From assembly GCA_012064415.1 (NCBI GenBank), contig SSNU01000176.1, positions 54,150 to 95,874 of the forward strand: a stretch of DNA of 41,725 bases, given 5' to 3'. The translations under genes and the position numbers were made by a program. Below, piece by piece: positions 9,801 through 21,800 of this stretch. The DNA is from Gyrodactylus bullatarudis (taxonomy: Eukaryota; Platyhelminthes; Monogenea; Gyrodactylidea; Gyrodactylidae). The notes under the pieces were generated by a model. It made no database searches. It saw only the letters and a program-made list of their open reading frames with translations, and was not told where the DNA came from. Numbering within the stretch: the first letter of the stretch is position 1; each line of letters starts with the position of its first letter.

Positions 9801-12800
9801 AGGCATCTGCTTTCATCTTTGGAGGATCACTAGGGTTTGCTTGAAATAGGATGCTAAAGTTGTTCACATCAGCAGTGTGATTTGTATTCTTCAAGTGCTC
9901 CTGTACTGCAGAACCTTTGTTGCCGGGACTTAAGTGTTCCTTGATCCTCGCCTTCACTGATCTGACTGTTTGACCTACATAGGCTGAACCGCATTTGCAT
10001 TTGATCAAGTAGATCACACATTTCTTCTCAAGCAATGGGACTGGATCTTTGTTCAGGTCTGAAATGAGCTTCGTCGTTCTGGAAAGTATTTGAAGTCTAT
10101 GTCCTGGAAATGCTCTCTTTGTAATTTCGAAGAGCTTTTTGTTTAATACGTAATGAGCAGCGTCGCCTTTAAACGGTACTCTTAGATAAATCGGTGTGAG
10201 CTCCTCGACCTCTTCATCTGCCTTGACCTTTACATTAGAATGTTTATTAATGAAAGCCTCAGGATACCCGTCTTTTACTAATAACTCCTTCTATATTTCT
10301 TTGTCTTTCACTTTGTTCACCTCTGATGTTAATCTTTCAATTTTCATGAACTCATTCCTCACTCAGCTCTTTTTCTGGCACACAGGACTGAAACTAAGGA
10401 AAGGCATAAATTGTGCAGGGACTGATTTCTTCCTGAAGACTCTTGTCTGAGCGATTTCATTATCCTTGGTTAATAAAACATCGAGGAAAATTTAATGACT
10501 TATCATCCTCGTCTTCTTTGGTAAATTCGATTCCACAATGCATAAAATTGAGATTTGAAAGAATTTCGTCGATGTCATTAGTAATGACTCATTACTTTCA
10601 TCAAGGACCAGAAAGGTATCATCAAGATAACGCGCATACAGGCGGGAAGAACTGATAAGGCCACTTAGTTGTCGACTTTCGAGGGAAGCAAAAAACATAT
10701 CTGCAAGGTGTGGACCAATCGGACTGCTCATTTCTACACCATCTGTTTGCTTGAAGTAGTAGCCGGCAAATTTGAAGTCTATGTTTTGAACCGTCATCAA
10801 TATTAATTCGGAGATAACTTCTGGGGGAATACTGAAAATGGACGGAAATTCATTAAGCTTCTCACATATAAACTTTACCGTTTCCATTAGCGGTACATTT
10901 GTAAACAGGGAACTGCCATCGAACGACACCATTTTTGAAGAAGTGAAATCAACATTCCTTAGTTTTTCCACAAACTCGACTGAATTCTTAACTGAATATC
11001 TGCAAAGCTCATTCTTCTAAGGCGTTAGAGTTTCAGTTAGCCACTTGACGATTCTATGCTGTGGAGTTGCTGAAATGTCGAGAATCGGCCTATATTTCAG
11101 TCCTTTGGTCATATCCTTATGAATATTAGGAAGAAGATACAACCTTCCGATCTCGTTAGATTGCGGCTTCATTGTTTGTGCTTGAGCTTCATTGATGAAT
11201 CCTCTCTCTAAAAGATAATCTACCTTCTTTGAGATCGCCTTTTGATTCTTCTCAGAGCTGTTTCTGATTCTGTGGGTCGAAATCTCGAGTTATCCGATAG
11301 GAGTAATTTTCCTTTCTGAACATAATCACTTTTGGATACGATTGCAATACCAGTGCCTTTATCCAAATAACATAACAGGACTTCCGGATCTTTTCTTAAT
11401 TCACTGAGAGCTTGAAAATGTGTTTTGGTAAGAATCGAAAAATCTATATTTTTCTGCTTGTATTGTTGCCACGCATCTCTAGTCACTGTGTTGAAGCGAT
11501 CTCTAGCTTCATCAGAGCTTGCCGTAATGCTATCTGTTCTGTCCAAAAATGTTTCAAAGCCAATTTCCGTTTCAACTTCTATTTCAGTTCTGTTTGGGAT
11601 ACAAAACTTGGTCCAAGGCTCAAAACTTGCTTAGCAAATAGTGAAAGATTGAGACCTGCAAGATTAAAAACACATGAATTAAATTCAGGAAAAATTGCTT
11701 CATCCTTATTCTCAAAGATTGATTTAAACAGCTGGATTTTCTTTCTCTCGTAAAATTTAGTAGTTATTTCATTGATCGCCAGAGGTAGATAAACGTAAAA
11801 GTCTAAGTGGGCAACCAACGATGGACAGATACGTGAAAAGGAAACAATGATCATGGATACTACAAACCAACCTTAAACCCTCCCCTTTTATGCCCTAGAA
11901 TGATGTAACCAATCAGAGGATATAATTGATAATCGAATTTACTATATATATTTAGCCGGTGTAATAGTCTGACGAAATCCGGTGAAAAGCTTTATTACTA
12001 AATATCCACTTGACTTCCAAATCCTCTAAATGAGTCTTTCATTTGAAACCAAAAATGAAGTGGTTTCAAAAAATTTTACAGTGTTTGAAAGAATCAGATC
12101 TTTAAAAACACTCCTTGACTAGATAAAAGATCAATAAAAGTTGTCTCTGATTAAAAATTTTTAAAGAGTTTACTGAAAATAATAATCGAAATTTATAAAA
12201 CATTTCCTGAGCTAGATAAAAGATAAAAGTCCTCTCTGGTTTAAAATTTTTACTGAAAATAATAATCTTATAAATGTAGTGTATGATTTCAAATAAATAG
12301 ATTCAACTTATAATTAATATAAATATTTGTAATTTTAAATATGTAAATTGAGATGAAATGATATTCAAGATTAAAAATCTAGAACCATTTACTCGGTCTA
12401 TTCTGATTGGTTATTGTGATAACGCAATATTATTGGCTAACAGTTTAGGTAAAAAAAACAAACGAGAAAGGGTAGAGATGATATCTCGAGTCGTTATGTG
12501 TGAAATTGACTGTAAATGTAAAAAAATATGGCCTTAAGTGCAATAGTAATTGTCACCAATCAACAAATTGTATCAATAAAAAAATATAGTTGTATTCGAA
12601 ACCTCATAGTTTTTTCATAAACTAATAATTCTGTTTGTGTCTTGTTTGAGATTCCTGATTTCTGTGAATATATTATCATTTTGGTGACTAATGTCTTGCA
12701 TTTTATAAACGAAAATAGATTCTGGGTGAATATGAGCTCTTTAGACCCTACACCGGCATGTATATTTATTCAGAATATTATTCTGTGGAGTACGAAAAGT

Positions 12801-15800
12801 TCTTATGAGCCAATCAAAGCATATATTTGTAACCAGATGGACAAGACTTTAATTTTCGATAAAAATGTATACTGTTTCTGAATTTATTTCATCTGATACT
12901 GATAAAATAGAAGGATAACATTGTAATAGAGAGAAAATATCAGTCTAGTAGTTTAAAATTTCTCTTTTTTCATTAAAATATTGGTGCTTTAGAAGACAAA
13001 AAATTATTTTATTTGAATAAAGGCATGAGACATCTACTGATATATTTAGTTAAATATCTCCCGATCCCTTCAGACTATAACATCGACATAATATATACTG
13101 GTCGAATTAATATGGGGGGCACTTCTATTATTCTTAATTCTCGATTTATTTTCAACAATATTATTTTCAAATTAAACCTGTCAGATGCCTGATCCCCATA
13201 CCCTCGCACACATTCAACGTGTAATTACAAAAGCTGTCTCTCTCTTTTGTGAAAAAAATCCTGGCATCTTTTTACTCAAGATTATTTATATATTTTACAA
13301 TATTTTGATGAATTTTTTTAGGTGTAAAAAACTTCGTGGTCTTCTCGTCTGGTAGGGCAATTTGAAATTTTAGCTTCTTTTAAAATATCTTATAAGGTAA
13401 AAGTTGTGAGTCAATTTAGACTATCTCCTCCTGATAGATTCATGCCTGAATATCATTGGCTATAATTTACTAGTTATGAGATATCAGGAAGAGATTTTCT
13501 AAGATGTCATCGTTAATTGCAACTAACGATTGTATCGAAAAAGTTATCCTCCATATATTTTATCTTTGTTGGAATTATTTTACGCCAAAAATTGAGAATC
13601 AATCCAGTACATTCGTCAACACAGTGTTTGTCAGATTGAGATGTTACCATGATATTGATTCCATTAGTTTCTATAAATTTTCCATTAGAATCTTTTGTGA
13701 CATTACAGATTTGAGTAACGTCTGCCGTATAACCGAGTTCTTTTACAGTTCTTAAATAGTTTAAGCATAAATCTGATCCAAAACTCTAAAGAAAATATAT
13801 ATTATGTTTGAGTGATTCACGTAGATGTCATGTCCGTAACATAATTCAGCGAAATGGTTAATTAATATCTAAAAACCTATATATGTTTCTAAAGATACTT
13901 TTGATTTTGTATAGAAAGTGAAGGATTTAAACATCAAAATCTAGAGAAATGATTTCATTAGACATTAGTTCTATATTTCCTAATGTATTTCATAGAAGAT
14001 ACCTTATGATAATAAAATCTTTCATTGATGAACATAAAGGTTTTGATATGAGCAGTGACGGAATAACAGATCTTATTAACATAAAGTGAAAAGTAGTGCC
14101 GAACATCTTCGAAAATATTATCTATTTCCAATGAAGAACTCATTGTGAGGATTCAGAAGACAAGTGAATATTTAGTGATAAAGCTTATCTTTTCAAATGT
14201 AAATGTGGATATGCCAAACAGTGAGACCTATGAAGGCGCTAATAAAGGAGCATCTGAGAATGGGAAACCTTGGGTCAGCGGTACAAGAACATCTCATTGC
14301 AACAAATCACACTGCTAATGTGAGCAGTTTCAGTATCTTTTTCCAAGCCAATCCAAGTGACTGTCGTACTGTGAGAGAACAAGTCTTGGGGAAGGCAAAA
14401 GCATATTATATCAAAGTACTTAAGCCTGATTTGTGCAAGCAAAAGGAACTAGCTACACAATTGGGTTTCACAGGTAAGAAGCGTTTCACGAATAAGAAAA
14501 AGTTAGCAAATGTTGTAAAGTTATTAGCGGAGAGACCTGTTGATAACTCAACCTAAATTGCAGAGAACAAAATGAGCAAGTAGTTGAATCTACGTCTCAA
14601 TACAATCATGATCAATTACAGTCCTCTACCCCAGAAACCAGTACAAATGAGAGAAAAAGTGAAAACTGAGAAAAGTCAACGAAAGTTGATAATCTAATCA
14701 TCTCTAAACCTGTAATTAGCAGAAATAAAAATTATAAGAAACCTGCACCTGCAATAATTAAGAAGGGCAGAAAACGTAAAAGTCTAAGTGGGCAGCCAAC
14801 GATGGATAGGAGGAAACAATGATCCTGGAGAAAAACAACCAATCCCTCCTTCTCCTTTATTGTGCTTAAATCTGATTGAACCAATCAGAGGATTTTATTA
14901 AACAATTCAAAAGGTTTAAAATTGTAAAAATACCTAGCCGCTGTAAGAGTCTGATGAAATATAAGCTTTATCACTAAATATTCACTTGTCTTCTAAATCC
15001 TTACAATGAATTCTTCATTGGAAATAGATCTTATTAAGATATGTTGTACCAATGTTCCTTTGTCGTTTCAAAACAAGGTGTTCATTCAAAAAGATGGAAT
15101 AGCAATGGGATCTCCTTCAAGGCCTCTTCTAGCAGATATCTTCTTGGGATGGTTAGAACTAAATTAAATATCTGAAACTATCTATTCTTTTACTGATTTT
15201 TACATTAGATTTGTTCATGACACTTATATTATAATGAAACCAAATATAACTATAGACGATTTCTTTGCAAAGATGAACTCATTTCAATATTAAATTTACT
15301 ATAGAAAGAGAGTCTAACGGTGTTTTGAGTTTCTTAGATGTCAAGTTAACCAGAAGAGAAGATGGATCGATTCTAAGAAATATCTTTAGGAAAACGACTT
15401 ACAACGGCAAATATATCAATTATGCCAGTTTCAGTCCAGCTTCACAAAAAGTTGGCTTTGTAATTGGTCTAGGGAAGAGAATACGGAGGATTGCTAGTCC
15501 GGAAGAAATACCAAAAGAAATAGAGACGGCGAAGTCTTGTTTAGTGAAAAACGGTTATCCAGCCAAATTTGTGGACAAGTTCATCAATTAACCTTTGGTT
15601 AGAGATTAGGTTGTTAATACAGAGGAAGGCGAGAAAACAAAAGTTTCCAAGAAACTTAGCTTCAAAGGTGATGGTTTTAGAAATGATTAGAGCACCAAAT
15701 TTGCTACTTTTGCCACTTTTTGAGATCTTAAATGCTACTTTTGCTACTCGATGCTACTTTTTCTTGAAAAAATCTATGAATAACACAAAGCCTAATATTA

Positions 15801-18800
15801 TATTATTATATATCCTTCGAGAAATGCGCATTTGGTTCTAAATATATTTCCTTACATATTTCTTAAATATATATCTAGTTATTGATTTGAATAAAGAACA
15901 GATTTTTTCAAGTTTTTAAATAAATTAGAGGTTGATGTAAAAAGCTAAAAATCACTAGAAAGATAATTTTTTCGAACTCACAACTAAAAGACTGTTTAAA
16001 AATCTGGCATAAAGCTCTGGTGTCACATGCTTATCACCAATACATTCAGATATTGATTTGGGTGCTTGACCCGAATTCCATTCATTCGAAAGCTTTTTAT
16101 AATAAGCTTTCGGAATTATTGTAGTGTAAGATGACACAATGTTGATCGATTTCTTATCGAAGTTCTTGTGTCTGATTCGATGAACTTTCAACGATTTCTC
16201 TTTAGTAATGAGGTGCTCATTTGGTAGACGATATAATGGGTTCTTTAGAAATAATATATAAATGAAATTTCCTTACTCCTAACCTTTTTGTTCCAGGTTT
16301 ACAGCCGGTCTTCCTGATAACTTGCTTATAAACATTCAATGAAGTCTGGAATTAAAAAAAAATTACACTAAATTTAATAAACCCGAAATTAAGAGTTAAT
16401 TCTATTCGAAGATTTTTTTTAATTTTTAGTAAATAAAAGAGCATCTGAGAATGGGAAACCTTGGGTCAGCGGTACAAGAACATCTCATTGCAACAAATCA
16501 CACTGCTAATGTGAGCAGTTTCAGTATCTTTTTCCAAGCCAATCCAAGTGACTGTCGTACTGTGAGAGAACAAGTCCTGGGGAAGGCAGAAGCATATTAT
16601 ATCAAAGTACTTAAGCCTGATTTGTGCAAGCAAAAGGAACTAGCTACACAATTGGGTTTCACAGGTAAGAAGCGTTTCACGAATAAGAAAAAGTTAGCAA
16701 ATGTTGTAAAGTTATTAGCGGAGAGACCTGTTGATAACTCAACCTAAATTGCAAAGAACAATTTAGTTAATCTAATTAGTAAACAAAATTAGCAGGTAGT
16801 TGAATCTACATCTAAATGCAATCAACTACTTTAGTAACAAGTACAAATGAGAAAAAGTGAAAACTCAGAAAAGTCAACGAAAGTCAATCTAATCATTGAG
16901 GCCTCAAAAAGTTCTCATTACTTCTAGATATATATACATCTTTCATAGTTAAGGAAATAAGTAATAATTTTTTTTTGGTTCTAGTTAATGAATTATGAGT
17001 TAATTTCTCTTTTGAATTCAAATAAACTCATTCTTTTTATAATATTAGGTAATTTTTCAAATAAATTTTTGCTTCTATTGAAGATTGCAAGATTCTTGAT
17101 CTCTCCTTGTACTCTGTATTGATCACGGAGTCCAGAAAGACTTTGAGAAGTAATGCACATTTTTGATGAGAAGAAGGCTTTTGATGTCTCTTCGAACCAT
17201 AATTGATTCAGATGGTAGACTGAGTTTTTTGATGACATAACCATCATTAATTTGGAGAAACTTTCATGCAATTTAATTGCACTAAACATGAATAATAACA
17301 CTGGTATCATTCGCTTATACCAAAGAGTTGGTCTTATTGCCGAGCAGATCTCTCATTCCTGTTCCGGAGAATCAAGATTTCTGTATCTCCAGAAACTAAA
17401 ACTTGTAGAGGATGGTTATTGTTTTTAAGAATCTTTTTTCAACTCATATTTATTCTCAATAAAATTTTCACGTGACAAAGGCTTTCTTTTCATTAATAAA
17501 TGAATAAAACAGAAATCTCGAAATAATAAGAGTTTATTCATAGAGGATATATAATTGCGATTTTTTGGATACTCGCACTGAACATGGATTCTCTATTCTT
17601 TCTTTCGAAATAGAATACCAGCGGTATTATTCATGTTTAGTGCAATTAAATTGCATGAAAGTTTCTCCAAATTAATAATGGTTATGTCATCAATAGTAAT
17701 GGTCATGTTAAATATGTGTAAAATACTTGTGTTTTGAATTTTTTTACTCAAAAAATGCATAGTAAGAAGACAGGTTTTTTTTATAATGGATTTTTTGAAT
17801 TTTGTGAGAATATAAATTGATATATGAAACTTTCAGCATTTTTCACATATTGAGAACTGGAACTGAAGAGATGGATCAAAAATGTGAGGAAGTGAGTCAA
17901 ACTAAAAAATTTATGCATATATTTATTATTTTAAAGTCTCAGTGATTATTTTTGAGTAATAAACTATTTAAGAGGGGGGAACTGATCTTAACTTTAACCA
18001 AATTATGCTTAAATCTACCAATAGGAGTAAAGCACGCTGTTTTCTTGATTGATTTTGTCAAGTTCAGTCTCAAAGTTGATAACTGCGTTAACTTTAGCCT
18101 ATAATTTTGTATGTGATATACTTTCACACTTATAAACACACACTTGATACGATACAACATGACAAGAATACTTCTCTGTCAAAATGAATTACTGCAACGA
18201 AAAGTATTTAAAACAAGATAGATTTGACAAACATTTTAAGTTATATTAATAAAGAAAATTACTTGAATAGTATTGTTACTTATAAGTAGTTTGACTATTA
18301 TATTCGAAATTTTTATAGGTCTTATTCTAAGTCATAACTTTCAGTAATATCATTTCAAGCTCTTAAAAAATAATTTAAGCGTTCTGAAACTTGATCTTGG
18401 AGATAAACAACCAATTACTCCTCCCCCTTTATTGTGCTCAATAAACTTATTATATACATAAATATATATCTATATATAATTTAAATACAGGTCAAGTACC
18501 CGTTCTTTATCCCTCTCTGCCCAAATTGTATTTAGCATCCTAGTTTTATATTTCAACCCTGATTTTTCCTAGCCAATAAGAGACAATGCGACCCCTTTTA
18601 ATATCGCTCGTATTCGTTCATACCGGAAAAAAATTAAAATTATCGACATGCTTAGTCTATCTGGTCATTGTGTGAATAAAAGAGGGGTCTGAAATTGTGA
18701 TTTCTAATTTCAGCAAATAGCGAGATCACCACTCCTCTCTTTTTAGTGATCGGTTAGGAAAATTAGAAATACAACTTTTCTCAATAATGATTAGAAATTA

Positions 18801-21800
18801 AAACTTTAGAACCGTTTAGTTTCAACCCGGAATAATATTTCAGTATGGAATTCTATAAAAGTGCTGAACTTAGAATTCTGCACTTGATGGTACCAATTTT
18901 ATAGTTCAAAACGAGGATTTTCTCAACATTTTAATACTTAGAATTCTGATAAACAGACCAAACGATCGATTTTTATTCAACTAAATTATTCACATAAAAG
19001 ATTTTTCGAGAAATATTTATTTTCAGCTATTTATATAATACATAACAGGAATCCAACTTAGAAATCAAAATAATTGAGGTTAATTCCAAAAGTAGCCCTA
19101 AAGTAACCCCATGTATTCTAAAATTTCCAAATAATCCTTCTGAGTTCATTCGATGTAACTTTTCATGAATTAACGATACACAAATGACTTTTGAATGAAC
19201 TTCCATTTTTTTCTGACTAAAACAGTTAGCCAAGTTAACAAATAAAATTAAATATAGGAACTTTTACACCTCAAAGTGGAGTGAATAATATCAAGAATGA
19301 ATTTGGTATCAATACAAACTACAAAACAGTTTGTCGGAGCCTCAAAAATCGAGAAGATTCAGAAGACAACACAATACTCAATTCTTTTGTTAAATTAGAA
19401 ATTTTTATAATTTGGAACAATGTTAACAATTCTGATTCCGTCTTTGAATTCAAAAAACCTGAAAATCAATTGGAATCTCTTTTCTTCTGTTTTGGCTTTT
19501 GAAAATTAATTGTTAATAGAGATAACAAACAAATAATATTAATATTTCAAAAGAGGTGAAATTTTCAGAATTCGATGAACTGAATTACGATGTGGTTAAT
19601 CCTGAAATAATTTGGAGCTAATTCTTAGAAAAAATTTCCAGGATGGGGCTAGTTTTAGGATTCTTCTCACTTTGGGGCTACTTTTGGAATTAACCCAAAA
19701 AATTATGTGCTTGAGTTTCATTGGTTGAATGTTCCCTGTTCTCCCACTGGGTAGGAAAAATCATAGATTAAGTATAAAACGGGTACTTCATTTGTATATC
19801 TATTTTCTGAGATTGCTGACTGAAGTGCATGCAAAGATTAAGAAAAAAAGAATTTTTTTCTGATGAGCTCTCTTTTTCTCAGACCAAACACCGGCTTGTA
19901 TATTCATATCTATGAAAATTCAGAAAACATTATTAGATCTAGCGAATAGCATTCAACAAAAGGTTCGCGGCCATTCAGAGTAGAGGTGTGTTTTTGCCAT
20001 CGAGACTTTTTTCTCTTTCAATTAATTTAATAATTGATTTTTCCCTTATATTACAATAATTGCAGGTTGACTAGAAGTTAGACCTATTTTTTATGCTAAT
20101 CACGGCTTGGCTCATAATTTGATTATCAACTACTGTTTTTTACGGATTGTTCACTTGTAACCAACTTCTAATTAGTTGCTTATGCTGGAATCTGCTCTCG
20201 TGACTGTTAATTATTAGCTATAGCCAACTTTTCTAAGGTTTGACTCTAGTTTTGCACTTAGGAAGAGGTAGAGCTGCAGATGTGAGGATTTCTTCGATCT
20301 TGACCCGCTGCTTTACTTTTATGAGCCTGTCTCGATTTGTGTTGCCTAGGTTGACAATAACATTTTAATAAGTAACACTTCTCGTATAGGTGGTGTTGTA
20401 CAGCACTTTAGGCCTCAGGTGCTCTTTGAATCTCTATCCCAGAGTTCTTGTTGTTTTGAATGTAAGTTTTGCTGAAGTACAGATTTCGGAAGAAGCAGAA
20501 AAATTAGAGTTTATTGCAAAAACTGGCCCCAGCAAGCTTAAATTTTTGAATTCATTCATATTTTTTATCGAATACATGAATGCAACAAAAAAAAACTTTG
20601 ATGAAATAGTTTAGGAAAATTAAAAAAAAAAGTGAAATAGAATTCAGTTGGGGATTGTTTTAGAAATTACACTACGGCTTCTTTTGGATATTTCTGGTGC
20701 TACTTCTAGGATGAAATTCCTAGGCTAGTTTCATAATTATTGTCTTTCGGGACTAATTATAAAAATACACTAAACTCTCTAAAAAATGTATGACTGGAAA
20801 ACCTGACGCACAAAAAAAATTTAATGGCTTACTCATGAGTATTATAATGAAAATATAATTAATTTATTTGAGATTTAAAAGATTTGAGGGCCGAAAATGG
20901 ATTAATTTCCTGTTAAATTTGATGAAATTTTGAATTTACACTAAATGTTCATAGCACTTTCTCCTTAACCTTTTTCCAGAACCTTAGCTCAAGTAATAAG
21001 AAGAAGAAGTTTTTCTTCTCATAGAAGCATAAAAATAATACCATCAGATGCAGAATCAAAAACTGTTTCACCTCCGTAAATCTCAGCCAGAAATATAATT
21101 CTGGCTAAAAACTAGACAAGTTTAAAGTTCACATGATTTCATTTTTAGTTTTCAAATGAATTTGGGAAAAAATCATTCAGAATTTAGTTACAGACCCCCG
21201 TTTATTTTCACAACGATGACGTAATGCAAACACATCTTGTAGGGAGACCCCTTTTTTCCAATGCTGTGTTTCTAGTTTTGTGAGGAAGTTGGGGAAACAT
21301 ACAATTTGGATTCTACAGACCCCCGTTCATTTCTTACAATGACGTAATGAAAACACATTTTGTGAGTGACATTAGAGATGAATAACAACCTTACAATCCT
21401 ACTTTCCACATCTTGTGAGGAAACCCCTTCATATTCATTCTCTCTCTCATTGGTTGGCCGAGAAGTAACGCTCCAACTTACATTCTTCATTGAATCAGAT
21501 TCATCATCTTGGTTTACACAACAAGACTTTCTTTAAGAGATCAAATGAAGATCATTTCTCTCAAGCAGCTGAATATGACCTACCAAGATATTGCTAACGA
21601 TAGAAAATGTACTGTTGGTCAGGTAGCATCTGCCGTTAAGAAATTTTCTCGTCTTACGCCCTCTGAGGTCGTTGAAATTGAAATGATCAAGTATTGTGAT
21701 CATGTTAAGAAAGGCTTGAATTTTGACAGCTTAATGAAAAAACTGACTCGCCTCTCTTCAATCCACGACGTTCCTGCTGGAAAAGAATGGCTTCGGAACT

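Larger units (their letters stand above)
9171..12016 (-). mobile_element. PLE with perfect inverted 226-bp termini
   Basis: Bases 9171-9396 are the exact or near-exact reverse complement of 11791-12016. Each arm carries the last codons of the PLE ORF, the 3' noncoding part with a CCAAT box, and a hammerhead. Between them the minus strand encodes RT followed by GIY-YIG. The RT begins abruptly at 11790, so the element is 5'-truncated and joined to an inverted copy of its own 3' end, a known PLE insertion outcome. Confidence 0.8.
8989..12512. mobile_element. TIR-B transposon carrying a nested PLE
   Basis: Ends are cagtcaatttcacacataac at 8989 and its inverse ending at 12512, flanked by TA (8987-8988 and 12513-12514). 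The inverted arms extend about 165 bases (8989-9155 and 12345-12512), with CCAAT/ATTGG boxes inside. No transposase of its own is visible. Most of the interior is the PLE at 9171-12016. TA duplication again points to the Tc1/mariner/pogo superfamily. Confidence 0.75.

Noticed and set aside
9317..9844. Plus-strand ORF of 175 codons
   Set aside because: It is the complement of the PLE GIY-YIG frame, which has clear motifs on the minus strand.
11791..11854. An N-terminal start MIIVSFSRICPSLV for the PLE ORF
   Set aside because: These codons lie in the inverted copy of the element's own 3' end, so they are antisense to the real C-terminus and not a true start.
13030..13100. A hammerhead on the minus strand
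   Set aside because: The core reads CUGAAGG with GAGA in place of GAAA; it is at best a trace of one.
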